From: Linanthus parryae
Lineage: Eukaryota > Streptophyta > Magnoliopsida > Ericales > Polemoniaceae
Direction: 5' to 3'
Assembly: GCA_023055425.1 (NCBI GenBank)
Contig: JALGPY010000002.1
Location: 133,196,427-133,260,426 of the forward strand
DNA length: 64,000 nucleotides
Shown in pieces: positions 21,842 through 33,760 of the stretch (position 1 is the stretch's first letter; the number at the start of each line of letters is the position of its first letter). The notes under the pieces were generated by a model. The model worked only from the letters and a program-made list of their open reading frames with translations, searched no databases and had not been told where the DNA came from. The translations under genes were made by a program, and so were the position numbers.

Positions 21842-23521
21842 TTATTTACAACTAGGGAGGTGGAACAAAGAATTAATGCTATCCCACCCCAATCTTGGAA
21901 ATTTCTTTCCATGCCATGCCCCTACTTCATTCTTAGAAAAGTACTTCTCCCTTAAAAAGTTTGATTCATTAATTAGAATAGATAGGAGAAGTAGGGGCAA
22001 GACACAAAAGATGAATAAGAGATGCAAGCAAAATCTAACAATAAAGTTAGAGAAAGTTGTTATGTCTTGCATCATCTTAAGAAAAGGGTTTGAAATCCTC
22101 AAATGAATTGAATCATAGAATGGGTCTTCATAAGTTGCCAATATTTTACTTGAAACCACAACTTGAGAGATAGGGCCAACTTGTGAATCCTCATTCTCAT
22201 CACTTTTAAGCATGGCACATGGATTTAGCGATGTGGCTTCACAAGTGGGAGTTAAAATAATTTGAGAACTTGAAGCCTCATCCAAACCCTTAGGCACATA
22301 TTCCATAATGATAGAATCCAAGGGAGCATTCAAGTAAAATTCAATTTCGTCACAAATACGAGCATAGCTCCCCGGATCTTCATTAGACATATCAATACTA
22401 ACCGGAGTACCTCCCAATAAAACTTCAATTTCGTCACAATCAAGATCATAGGAACTCCGGTAAGTACTAGGCTCTTCTTGAGCACAAGACAAGTCTACAT
22501 TCCCTTCACTAGTGGTAGCATCAAATTTGACCACTAACTCATCACATGAGTGATTTCCATTTTGCGACTCCTCCTCACAAGTGTCACTATGTGAGTCATC
22601 CAAAATGGCTTCACTCATGTCATGGGTTGAAGAGTCATCATCAAAAATATCAATCTCACTACCAATATCACTATCACATGCTTCTTTAGATTGTGCAAAT
22701 GAGAAATGAATACAATCACCTATCCTAGTGGCAACAACTCCATCATCAAACACATCATCCAAAATTTGATCTTGAGCAAGCTCGTGATGTGTGTGAATAA
22801 GAACTTGAGACTCATATGATGGCGAGTTTTGTGAAGAGTAAGTACTATATGCAAGAGACTCATTATCATGCGATTTTGAATATGAGGATTCCACTTTATC
22901 AATCGAGTGACAAAACGATCCTTCTATTTCTCTAAATGAGCCTTCAAGTTTACTTTGTGATTCTCTTAGTTCTCTTATTGAATCTCTTAGTTCTTTTGTG
23001 CCTTGGAGATATTTTTGAAATGTCTCCTCTAGAGAATCACTTATAGGCCTCTCTAGTTCCTCATTCACATAAGCTTCCCTCTCCAAATGATTAACTCCTC
23101 TTGATTCACACATCATATCATTATATTGATAAGTGCTAGAATCATGAGAGTTCAAAAACATGTAAGTGTTTGAGGGAGGTGATTGTGCACAAGAAGCATG
23201 AGATGTGTAATCTAGTGTCCTACTATCATGCCAAGAATAATCATTCTTAGGAAAATAATCACCATTATTGTAAGCACGCTCACGTTTGGAACGCATTGAT
23301 TCCTTAGAATGATTTTCATGTCTAGTAAATGCATAGTAGTAAGGATGTGAATGGACGTTAGGCCTCTCACCAAGTCCAAAATGTTCATGAGACATTTTTT
23401 TTTCAAGCAAGTAGATGAGAGGTACTTGATGAATTTCACAAGCCCTCTTGAATCTCACAAGCTTAAGTAACCACAAGCAACTAGAGAAATTGTCAAGAAA
23501 AATACTAAGAAAGCAAAGCAA
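21842..23521 (-). CDS. 559-aa protein of unknown function, array body 3
   Basis: Predicted protein identical to the body 2 copy; alternative start Met-43 at 23395. The surrounding body differs from body 2 by small non-coding changes (for example CACGAGAG versus CATGAGAG near 20211, and T-tract length near 21330). The two bodies are therefore separate copies and not an exact assembly repeat. Confidence 0.6.
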   Translation of the reverse strand: MLCFLSIFLDNFSSCLWLLKLVRFKRACEIHQVPLIYLLEKKMSHEHFGLGERPNVHSHPYYYAFTRHENHSKESMRSKRERAYNNGDYFPKNDYSWHDSRTLDYTSHASCAQSPPSNTYMFLNSHDSSTYQYNDMMCESRGVNHLEREAYVNEELERPISDSLEETFQKYLQGTKELRDSIRELRESQSKLEGSFREIEGSFCHSIDKVESSYSKSHDNESLAYSTYSSQNSPSYESQVLIHTHHELAQDQILDDVFDDGVVATRIGDCIHFSFAQSKEACDSDIGSEIDIFDDDSSTHDMSEAILDDSHSDTCEEESQNGNHSCDELVVKFDATTSEGNVDLSCAQEEPSTYRSSYDLDCDEIEVLLGGTPVSIDMSNEDPGSYARICDEIEFYLNAPLDSIIMEYVPKGLDEASSSQIILTPTCEATSLNPCAMLKSDENEDSQVGPISQVVVSSKILATYEDPFYDSIHLRISNPFLKMMQDITTFSNFIVRFCLHLLFIFCVLPLLLLSILINESNFLREKYFSKNEVGAWHGKKFPRLGWDSINSLFHLPSCK

Positions 23522-23543
23522 ATCAAATCTAAAGCCTAGCCTC

Positions 23544-23561
23544 TCCCCGGCAACGGCGCCA
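23544..23561 (-). other. PBS of array body 3 (tRNA-Asp type)
   Basis: Full tRNA-Asp-type match, six bases from LTR 4. Confidence 0.8.
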
Positions 23562-23567
23562 AAAACT

Positions 23568-25800
23568 TGTTCGCGATAATTCCCAAGTATAGGAATATCG
23601 TTCTAAGTAGTACCCGAGTAAGAACGGGGTCGAATCCACAAGGAGAGGAGGTTTAGACAATGACTTGCAAAACTAGAAAACGACAAACTAAAGCAAGAAA
23701 CACAAATTCTCAATGGCTTTAAAGCTTGCCAAGCTATTCAAATCCACCAAAATCAATTGATGGAGCAAGTTTGAGGTTTGAGTTTAAGAACAAAGTAAAC
23801 GACTACTAGAGCTACGATTCAAGAAACTAAGTGAAACGACAAGTAATGAGGGGCTAGGGATCATCGGTTTCTCTAGTGACCAATCCTCCTTTTACATTCA
23901 AGCCCGGTTCTCAAATTCGCATGTGTCAATCCACAAGACAAGTATCTCAAGAAGTGATTGCTCATACAATCCAACTAGTGACAAGAGAAGTGTGTAAATC
24001 CAACACGCTAATCAAGCACTAAAGAGGCTATTCAAATGAGATTCTCCAAATTTCAAGTGTTTCAAGCATCAACCATATGTAAACACACATAGATGTTTCC
24101 ACATGAAAGATCAAGCAACAAATGAGATTTGTAAATTCTCACTCAAATCACCTAACTAGAACTCGATTTCTCAAAGTTAGGATTGACGAGTTCCTCTCAC
24201 TCAAATGCAACTTCAAATCAAACACGTCAAAAGTATTCGCACATCTACCTATTCAATGCATCAAATACTTCAACAAGAGAAATCCAAACATTGTACTAAG
24301 CACTCAAGTGAACCCAATTCAACCCATTCATCCATGAAGTTCAACTTGAATCAATAGAGAGATTTAGACACTAGATAGTCCCAAATCACCCAAGCAAATT
24401 GAATTAGCTAGACATAATAGAAAATTCAAGAGAGATTGAGAGAAATTTAACTTTCAATAATCAAAACTTGAATTCATACTTGATAGCACCAATACACTTT
24501 TTCACTAATTCAATCCCAAACACTTGATTCAACTACAAATAACTAAGAACAAAAATAGCCAAAACACAAACTAAGCTATGAAACAATTATCCAGCTCAAT
24601 CTCTGCTGCTGCTGCTGCTGCTACAGCAAGAATTCAGCAGCAGCAACCCAGCAGTCCATCTAACAACCCAGAAATTCTCAAGAACAGAGCATAACAGTGC
24701 ACTGTGACATCTCAAAATCAATCCGAAACAAAATACATCAGCCCTAGAATGAATCAAACCCACACTCCTCTCTCCCCCTACTCCTCTTTCACTGTTCTTG
24801 GCTCAAGAACAAACCCAGAATTGGGTTGAAATCGGAGAAAGAGAGAGGAGGACGAACAGAGGCGTCCCTGTGGTACCGTCGGGTCTGGAGAAGAGCCTTC
24901 GGTTCCTTCAAACTGGGTTTATATAGATGCTTCTTCTAGTTTGCTTGGCCTCCAAGAACTCATCTCCACCCTTCGATTCGTCCAATTCATCCCGAATCGT
25001 TGATTTTCAGAACCTTCAAGAACCCTAGCTAATTTGGGGCTTTCTTGTAACTTCACTTTTGGGCCGAATCAAGGGGTGGGTTTGATAGAGGGTCGGAAAA
25101 GGAGCAATTTGGTACCGGGTAGGCTTGATTTGGTGAAGAAACGAGGCCGGGGTGAAGCTTGGAAGAAGCTTCGTCGAGCTTCTATGGATGCTGGGTCTTC
25201 TTGCTGTTGAACGATCGGGGAGAGAGAGAGAGACCGTGAGAGAGAGCTGCTGGGGGGTGAGCTGGTTTCGGGAAATTGCACCCGGCTCCCCCCTAGCTTG
25301 CCAGAATGCTTTAAAAGGCCCGGATCATCTTTAAAATCTTCGGAAAATGACAATCTGACCCCCACTCCGTTAATTATCCTTCAAAATAGCCATTAAAACG
25401 TTTCAAAACTTGCACCTAAGCCCCACTTCAGTTAAAAACATAACTTTTTGGCCCTTTTCCTTCACTTTTGACTTCTAGATCTTCAATAATGGCCTCAATT
25501 CTTCTCTTGTCTTCTCAAATTGGCCCTTAAATCTTCAACTATTCTTCAAATTAGGTCACCCAAGTCCCTTCTTCATGGCTCTTGAGCCGAAAATCCTCTT
25601 CAAATTCATCGTTTAAGGTCCCCTAGCTCGCCTCTTGCGTTTTAAAGCACGTTTTCACCTACAAAATTAGGGAAAAACAACCAAAGCTACGAAAACAAGC
25701 ATAAGTCTAGAAAGAGAGATAAAATAGATAAATTACACATATTTGCAAGTTATGAAGAGTTCGTTAACATACTAAAATATGCAATTTACGATCCTTAACA
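23568..25800 (-). repeat. Array LTR 4
   Basis: 2233 bp, six CTG units. Private changes include CCCCCTACTCC near 24775, GAGAAAGAG near 24836 and ATGGATGC near 25184. It shares CGGTTCC and AAATTCTCAAG with LTR 5 only. Confidence 0.9.
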
Positions 25801-25812
25801 CACCCCCCAACT
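25801..25812 (-). other. Polypurine tract, array body 4
   Basis: AGTTGGGGGGTG on the minus strand beside LTR 4, with the same hairpin upstream. Confidence 0.75.
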
Positions 25813-27509
25813 AGCCTTTTGCTCGTCCTCGAGCAAAGAGAGCGATATGAGTAGAAATTTAGTGAGAGACCAATCATGAGAGACACACACTCAACTAGAC
25901 AAGGCTTGACTCAATTCTAAACTAGACTCAAATATTTACAAACACACACACACACACACACACATTATCTATCCTAAGTGAGGACTCAAAGAAACAAAAT
26001 ACTAAGAGTTACTAGCTAATTTTAATTTTTTTGGTGGGGGAAAAAGAAGAATGCATAAATGTCTCCTCAAATAATATCTCAAAGTCCAAGAAGATTGAGA
26101 AAGAAGCCTAAGGACGTCTAAGCATATACTCATACAAATGTGGGCGGTGTTTGGTAGAAGGTGACTCATGCGAACCACAAAACTTGTTGAATTAAGTCCA
26201 ATTTGCGAGAAAGTATGCCTTCAAAAATAAGGATCACAAGAAACTAGACATTCTCATACTTATTCAAAAGCACCCATGTAGGATGGACTTCCAAAGCTTT
26301 GAACAAAAATTTTTAAGAAGGGGAGATGTGGTTGTGGGCTTGTATGATCCTTTTGTGGATTTTTGGTAGATGGTGCGATTTTTCATGATATATATATATA
26401 CATTTTTTTTTTGAGATTTATAGCATTAACATTTTATTTTTAACCTCAAATCCAAGGATCTCCAAGACCCACAACAAAATAGAGGAATATACACGCGAGT
26501 GGGCTTTTTAAGCTAAACCAAGGGAGCTATCTAGGTGGTGACGTAACATTATCCCCGGACACCCCTCTATTTCTTAGACATCGCATGGGGTGTCATTGGT
26601 AACCACCACTCCAATGGGCTACAAGTTTCCACCGCAAAAATGAATAGAGAAAAATCTTTTTGTGAAGTTCAAATAGCTTTAGAAAATGCACCCTTTATCA
26701 AAAGTAAAAGACGTCAAAGTTTATGTGATCAACTTAGCTTGAAGGACTTAAACATGAAACGTAAATTTAGTGTGTCGCTTTGTGAGAACGCATGATGTCG
26801 CAGAAGGTGGGATATTGGTGTAGATGTATTGAGTATAAGCAAAGAACTCCTTTCTAAAATAAAAATAAAAAGAACATGGACTAAGAAATTTCATTATTTG
26901 AAACCATCTAGCTTTCCTAAAATTCCCCCTTTTCACTTTTTCTCATTTTTTTTCATTTTTCAATATTTCATTTTTTTTTTATATTATTTTTTTTTTTTTT
27001 TTTTGAAAAAAGTGACTCAACTATAACTTCCTAAGACTCAATAAAGCTATCAAATAAGAAAATAAAATCTAGACTCAAGATGAAAGGTGAAATAAAACTA
27101 TCAAAGAAAGAGGAAAAAAAAATATCTATGGTTTGACACGGGGAAAGAGTGATGCTTCTCATGAAAGGTTCACACATTTTTTCAATTTTTTAATTTTTTA
27201 ATTTTTATGATTTTTTCAAATTTTTCATTTTTTTGTATTTTTCATGTAAATTACTATTGAAGAAAAAGCATGCTAGTAACCATTTAAGCCAAGCAATATA
27301 TCTACTTCCCACCCCCCAACTAAAATGTCACATTGTCCTCAATGTGTGAGAACAATGGGAGAGCATACAAGTTCATATAAGAGTTAAGGGATAGATAGAC
27401 CTCATTTTAGCTTTCTTGGCCACCAAGCACAAGTCCTCCTCCAAGAGCAACCTACAAAATGGTAATAGAAAGAAAACAAAATGCAAGAAGTAGAGATAAA
27501 CTAATTTAT

Positions 27510-29189
27510 TTATTTACAACTAGGGAGGTGGAACAAAGAATTAATGCTATCCCACCCCAATCTTGGAAATTTCTTTCCATGCCATGCCCCTACTTCATTC
27601 TTAGAAAAGTACTTCTCCCTTAAAAAGTTTGATTCATTAATTAGAATAGATAGGAGAAGTAGGGGCAAGACACAAAAGATGAATAAGAGATGCAAGCAAA
27701 ATCTAACAATAAAGTTAGAGAAAGTTGTTATGTCTTGCATCATCTTAAGAAAAGGGTTTGAAATCCTCAAATGAATTGAATCATAGAATGGGTCTTCATA
27801 AGTTGCCAATATTTTACTTGAAACCACAACTTGAGAGATAGGGCCAACTTGTGAATCCTCATTCTCATCACTTTTAAGCATGGCACATGGATTTAGCGAT
27901 GTGGCTTCACAAGTGGGAGTTAAAATAATTTGAGAACTTGAAGCCTCATCCAAACCCTTAGGCACATATTCCATAATGATAGAATCCAAGGGAGCATTCA
28001 AGTAAAATTCAATTTCGTCACAAATACGAGCATAGCTCCCCGGATCTTCATTAGACATATCAATACTAACCGGAGTACCTCCCAATAAAACTTCAATTTC
28101 GTCACAATCAAGATCATAGGAACTCCGGTAAGTACTAGGCTCTTCTTGAGCACAAGACAAGTCTACATTCCCTTCACTAGTGGTAGCATCAAATTTGACC
28201 ACTAACTCATCACATGAGTGATTTCCATTTTGCGACTCCTCCTCACAAGTGTCACTATGTGAGTCATCCAAAATGGCTTCACTCATGTCATCGGTTGAAG
28301 AGTCATCATCAAAAATATCAATCTCACTACCAATATCACTATCACATGCTTCTTTAGATTGTGCAAATGAGAAATGAATACAATCACCTATCCTAGTGGC
28401 AACAACTCCATCATCAAACACATCATCCAAAATTTGATCTTGAGCAAGCTCGTGATGTGTGTGAATAAGAACTTGAGACTCATATGATGGCGAGTTTTGT
28501 GAAGAGTAAGTACTATATGCAAGAGACTCATTATCATGCGATTTTGAATATGAGGATTCCACTTTATCAATCGAGTGACAAAACGATCCTTCTATTTCTC
28601 TAAATGAGCCTTCAAGTTTACTTTGTGATTCTCTTAGTTCTCTTATTGAATCTCTTAGTTCTTTTGTGCCTTGGAGATATTTTTGAAATGTCTCCTCTAG
28701 AGAATCACTTATAGGCCTCTCTAGTTCCTCATTCACATAAGCTTCCCTCTCCAAATGATTAACTCCTCTTGATTCACACATCATATCATTATATTGATAA
28801 GTGCTAGAATCATGAGAGTTCAAAAACATGTAAGTGTTTGAGGGAGGTGATTGTGCACAAGAAGCATGAGATGTGTAATCTAGTGTCCTACTATCATGCC
28901 AAGAATAATCATTCTTAGGAAAATAATCACCATTATTGTAAGCACGCTCACGTTTGGAACGCATTGATTCCTTAGAATGATTTTCATGTCTAGTAAATGC
29001 ATAGTAGTAAGGATGTGAATGGACGTTAGGCCTCTCACCAAGTCCAAAATGTTCATGAGACATTTTTTTTTCAAGCAAGTAGATGAGAGGTACTTGATGA
29101 ATTTCACAAGCCCTCTTGAATCTCACAAGCTTAAGTAACCACAAGCAACTAGAGAAATTGTCAAGAAAAATACTAAGAAAGCAAAGCAA
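27510..29189 (-). CDS. 559-aa protein of unknown function, array body 4
   Basis: Same layout. It differs from bodies 2 and 3 at one residue, Asp-300 instead of His-300, inside the acidic stretch. The alternative start Met-43 lies at 29063, directly after a run of A residues on the coding strand. That homopolymer lies inside the longer 559-codon frame and would be prone to slippage if translation began upstream. This body adjoins LTR 5, the 5' LTR of the array as a whole, so it is the one that a full-length transcript from LTR 5 would express first. Confidence 0.6.
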   Translation of the reverse strand: MLCFLSIFLDNFSSCLWLLKLVRFKRACEIHQVPLIYLLEKKMSHEHFGLGERPNVHSHPYYYAFTRHENHSKESMRSKRERAYNNGDYFPKNDYSWHDSRTLDYTSHASCAQSPPSNTYMFLNSHDSSTYQYNDMMCESRGVNHLEREAYVNEELERPISDSLEETFQKYLQGTKELRDSIRELRESQSKLEGSFREIEGSFCHSIDKVESSYSKSHDNESLAYSTYSSQNSPSYESQVLIHTHHELAQDQILDDVFDDGVVATRIGDCIHFSFAQSKEACDSDIGSEIDIFDDDSSTDDMSEAILDDSHSDTCEEESQNGNHSCDELVVKFDATTSEGNVDLSCAQEEPSTYRSSYDLDCDEIEVLLGGTPVSIDMSNEDPGSYARICDEIEFYLNAPLDSIIMEYVPKGLDEASSSQIILTPTCEATSLNPCAMLKSDENEDSQVGPISQVVVSSKILATYEDPFYDSIHLRISNPFLKMMQDITTFSNFIVRFCLHLLFIFCVLPLLLLSILINESNFLREKYFSKNEVGAWHGKKFPRLGWDSINSLFHLPSCK

Positions 29190-29211
29190 ATCAAATCTAA
29201 AGCCTAGCCTC

Positions 29212-29229
29212 TCCCCGGCAACGGCGCCA
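29212..29229 (-). other. PBS of array body 4 (tRNA-Asp type)
   Basis: Full tRNA-Asp-type match, six bases from LTR 5. Confidence 0.8.
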
Positions 29230-29235
29230 AAAACT

Positions 29236-31462
29236 TGTTCGCGATAATTCCCAAGTATAGGAATATCGTTCTAAGTAGTACCCGAGTAAGAACGGGGTCG
29301 AATCCACAAGGAGAGGAGGTTTAGACAATGACTTGCAAAACTAGAAAACGACAAACTAAAGCAAGAAACACAAATTCTCAATGGCTTTAAAGCTTGCCAA
29401 GCTATTCAAATCCACCAAAATCAATTGATGGAGCAAGTTTGAGGTTTGAGTTTAAGAACAAAGTAAACGACTACTAGAGCTACGATTCAAGAAACTAAGT
29501 GAAACGACAAGTAATGAGGGGCTAGGGATCATCGGTTTCTCTAGTGACCAATCCTCCTTTTACATTCAAGCCCGGTTCTCAAATTCGCATGTGTCAATCC
29601 ACAAGACAAGTATCTCAAGAAGTGATTGCTCATACAATCCAACTAGTGACAAGAGAAGTGTGTAAATCCAACACGCTAATCAAGCACTAAAGAGGCTATT
29701 CAAATGAGATTCTCCAAATTTCAAGTGTTTCAAGCATCAACCATATGTAAACACACATAGATGTTTCCACATGAAAGATCAAGCAACAAATGAGATTTGT
29801 AAATTCTCACTCAAATCACCTAACTAGAACTCGATTTCTCAAAGTTAGGATTGACGAGTTCCTCTCACTCAAATGCAACTTCAAATCAAACACGTCAAAA
29901 GTATTCGCACATCTACCTATTCAATGCATCAAATACTTCAACAAGAGAAATCCAAACATTGCACTAAGCACTCAAGTGAACCCAATTCAACCCATTCATC
30001 CATGAAGTTCAACTTGAATCAATAGAGAGATTTAGACACTAGATAGTCCCAAATCACCCAAGCAAATTGAATTAGCTAGACATAATAGAAAATTCAAGAG
30101 AGATTGAGAGAAATTTAACTTTCAATAATCAAAACTTGAATTCATACTTGATAGCACCAATACACTTTTTCACTAATTCAATCCCAAACACTTGATTCAA
30201 CTACAAATAACTAAGAACAAAAATAGCCAAAACACAAACTAAGCTATGAAACAATTATCCAGCTCAATCTCTGCTGCTGCTGCTACAGCAAGAATTCAGC
30301 AGCAGCAACCCAGCAGTCCATCTAACAACCCAGAAATTCTCAAGAACAGAGCATAACAGTGCACTGTGACATCTCAAAATCAATCCGAAACAAAATACAT
30401 CAGCCCTAGAATGAATCAAACCCACACTCCTCTCTCCCTCTCTTCCTCTTTCACTGTTCTTGGTTCAAGAACAAACCCAGAATTGGGTTGAAATCGGAGA
30501 GAGAGAGAGGAGGACGAACAGAGGCGTCCCTGTGGTACCGTCGGGTCTGGAGAAGAGCCTTCGGTTCCTTCAAACTGGGTTTATATAGATGCTTCTTCTA
30601 GTTTGCTTGGCCTCCAAGAACTCATCTCCACCCTTCGATTCGTCCAATTCATCCCGAATCGTTGATTTTCAGAACCTTCAAGAACCCTAGCTAATTTGGG
30701 GCTTTCTTGTAACTTCACTTTTGGGCCGAATCAAGGGGTGGGTTTGATAGAGGGTCGGAAAAGGAGCAATTTGGTACCGGGTAGGCTTGATTTGGTGAAG
30801 AAACGAGCCCGGGGTGAAGCTTGGAAGAAGCTTCGTCGAGCTTCTATGGCTGCTGGGTCTTCTTGCTGTTGAACGATCGGGGAGAGAGAGAGAGACCGTG
30901 AGAGAGAGCTGCTGGGGGGTGAGCTGGTTTCGGGAAATTGCACCCGGCTCCCCCCTAGCTTGCCAGAATGCTTTAAAAGGCCCGAATCATCTTTAAAATC
31001 TTCGGAAAATGACAATCTGAACCCCACTCCGTTAATTATCCTTCAAAATAGCCATTAAAACGTTTCAAAACTTGCACCTAAGCCCCACTTCAGTTAAAAA
31101 CATAACTTTTTGGCCCTTTTCCTTCACTTTTGACTTCTAGATCTTCAATAATGGCCTCAATTCTTCTCTTGTCTTCTCAAATTGGCCCTTAAATCTTCAA
31201 CTATTCTTCAAATTAGGTCACCCAAGTCCCTTCTTCATGGCTCTTGAGCCGCAAATCCTCTTCAAATTCATCGTTTAAGGTCCCCTAGCTCGCCTCTTGC
31301 GTTTTAAAGCACGTTTTCACCTACAAAATTAGGGAAAAACAACCAAAGCTACGAAAACAAGCATAAGTCTAGAAAGAGAGATAAAATAGATAAATTACAC
31401 ATATTAGCAAGTTATGAAGAGTTCGTTAACATACTAAAATATGCAATTTACGATCCTTAACA
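29236..31462 (-). repeat. Array LTR 5 (outermost, 5' side of the array)
   Basis: 2227 bp, only four CTG units. It differs from LTR 1, its partner at the other end, by about ten substitutions plus small indels by eye. It ends at 31462 directly against TSD TTGTA. Confidence 0.9.
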
Positions 31463-31467
31463 TTGTA
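31463..31467. repeat. TSD of the tandem array, right (TTGTA)
   Basis: Exact copy of 6577-6581. The gag frame of the host element resumes here. Confidence 0.9.
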
Positions 31468-33760
31468 CGTCTTGGACACTCAAATTCCATACCCACCACA
31501 AGATGAGTCTCTACTAGCGGAAGTAAGGGCACGTCAGAAACATATTGATGATTCTAATGACGTGACTTGCCTCATGCTTTGCACCATGTCTGGTGAGCTT
31601 CAGAAGCAACACGAGAACATGGAAGCCTATGATATGATCAGACACTTGAAACAATTTTTTCAGGAACAGGCAAGGCATGAGCGCTATGAGGTGTCTAAAG
31701 CATTGTTCAAAAGCAGTCTTGCAGAGGGGAATCCAGTAGGCCCTCATGTACTCCGAATGATCGGGTACATAGAGAACCTTGAGAGACTAGGGTTCCCACT
31801 CGGCCAGGACTTGGCGACTGATCTCGTCTTGCAATCATTGCCTGACAGTTATAATCAGTTCATTATGAACTATAATATGAATGAGATCAACAAGTCTCTG
31901 CCAGACCTATTGAACATGCTAAAGACAGCTGATCAAAGCATCAATAAAGGCAAGGGAAAAGCCATAATGATGGTACACAAGAAGAAGGGCAAGTCGGTTG
32001 CATCTACTTCAAAAGGAAAACGCAAGAAAGTTGCGAAATCCAAGGAAGCCCTAAAGCCTAGTGGAGGCGTGGCTAAAGGTGAATGTCACTACTGCAGCCA
32101 GCCGGGTCACTGGAGGAGGAACTGCCCTAAATATCTGGAGGATAAGAAGCTTGGAATAGTGATTCCACCACCACCAGGTATTTATGTTATAGACGTCAAC
32201 CTCTCTATTTCATCATCCTGGGTATTGGATACCGGATGTGGTTCTCACATTTGTCGTAATGTGCAGGATTTGAAAAGAAGTAGAAGATTGCGAAAAGGGG
32301 AGATAGACTTGCGCGTCGGGAATGGAGCAAAGGTTGCTGCATTAGCTGTAGGCGTTTATGAGCTATCTTTGTCTTCTGGACTTATTTTAGAACTAGACAA
32401 TTGCTTTTATGTGCCTGCTGTGAGCAGAAACATTATTTCCGTTTCTTGTTTGGACGAGAAAGGTTTTTCTATTTCAATAAAGGACAAGTGTTGCTCCATT
32501 TATTTTGATAGTATGCACTATTGTAGTGCGCATTTGTCTAATGGATTGTATATCCTTGATCTAAATAATCCAATCTATAACATAAATACTAAAAGGATTA
32601 AAACTAATAATTTAAATCCTACATACCTATGGCCCTGTCGTTTAGGCCATATAAATGAGAAACGCATATCTAGACTCCATAAAGATGGACTACTAGACTC
32701 ATTTGATTTGGAATCATATGAGACATGTGAATCTTGTTTATTAGGAAAAATGACAAATTCCCCTTTCAATAAGAAAGGCGAGCGGACTAGTGAGTTATTG
32801 GCACTCATACATACTGATGTATGCGGACCATTCCCCACGCCTGCCAGAGGTGGTTATACCTACTTCATCACATTTACTGATGATTTCAGTAGATATGGAT
32901 TTGTATACCTTATGAAGGCGAAATCAGAATCCTTTGAATTGTTCAAGGAATTCAAGAATAAAGTAGAGAAGCAACTTGGCAAGAGTATTAAAGCTCTACG
33001 ATCGGATCGTGGAGGAGAATACCTAAGCCAAGAGTTTGATGAGTATCTTAGAGAGTGTGGGATAGTATCCCAGCTCACTCCACCCGGAACACCACGATGG
33101 AATGGTGTATCTGAGAGGAGGAATCGCACTCTATTAGATATGGTGCGATCTATGATGTCTCAAACAGATCTTCGGATATCCTTTTGGGGACATGCTCTAA
33201 TGACGGCAGCTTTTACCATTAACCGTGTTCCATCCAAATCAGTCATGAAGACGCAATATGAGATATGGACTGGGAAGCGTCCCATAGTGTCGTTTATGAA
33301 GATTTGGGGCTGCGACGTCTATGTAAAGCGTTTACAAACAGACAAGCTCGGGCCTAAAGCGGATAAGTGTAAGTTTGTGGGATATCCTAAAGAGACTAAA
33401 GGATATTACTTCTATAACCCTACCGAGAACAAAGTGTTCGTTGCTCGGACCGGCGTGTTTCTAGAAAGAGATTTAGTCTCTAAAGAAGCAAGTGGGAGGG
33501 TTGTAGAACTTGAAGAAATTCATGAACCACAAACCACTGAACCAATAATGAAACATGAACAGGAACCACAAGAAGTTGTGGAAGAACCTGTTCAGGTAAC
33601 ACAGGAACTCCGTAGATCAGGAAGAGTGCGTCATGAGCTAGAGAGGTATGGACTTCTCGTGACTGAGCCCGATGACGTACCACTCATGGAGGATGAGCCT
33701 GCAACCTATGGAGAAGCCATGAGTGGCCCAGACTCTAAGAAGTGGCTAGAAGCCATGAGA
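31463..33760 (+). pseudogene. gag-pol: gag-pol of Angela-like copy 1: Gag, protease, integrase (split by array, frameshifted at 3' end)
   Basis: This is the continuation of the frame begun at 6453. In order: Gag capsid region; CCHC knuckle CHYCSQPGHWRRNC at 32084-32125; aspartic protease with D-T-G at 32228 (WVLDTGCGSHIC); the GAG-pre-integrase HxxxC-type region about 32628-32768 (LGHINEKRIS...CESC); and the integrase core with HTDVCGP, LRSDRGGEY and NGVSERRNR supplying the D, D and E. The C-terminal integrase part follows (GCDVYVKR, KCKFVGYP). All catalytic residues look intact. The frame is lost at about 33761 by a 1-nt deletion. The homologous sequence at 42407 has the extra base, which supports deletion here. 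Confidence 0.85.

Larger units (their letters stand above)
6582..31462 (-). mobile_element. Tandem array of a non-autonomous LTR retrotransposon: 5 LTRs, 4 bodies
   Basis: On the minus strand the block reads LTR-body-LTR-body-LTR-body-LTR-body-LTR, with unit periods of 5665, 5658, 5663 and 5668 bp. Every LTR starts TGTTAAGG and ends GCGAACA on the minus strand. Every body starts with a tRNA-Asp-type PBS and ends with a G-rich PPT. One 5-bp TSD flanks the block. No gag, protease, integrase or RT motif is visible, only one 559-codon ORF per body, so mobilisation would need proteins from another element. The PBS type and the TTGTGGATTCGAC motif near the LTR 3' end suggest a Ty3/gypsy (Tat/Athila-side) relative. 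That placement is inferred. Confidence 0.9.

Noticed and set aside
6582..31462. CRISPR array or satellite DNA
   Set aside because: The units are 5.66 kb with LTR, PBS, PPT and ORF structure. There are no short repeat-spacer units.
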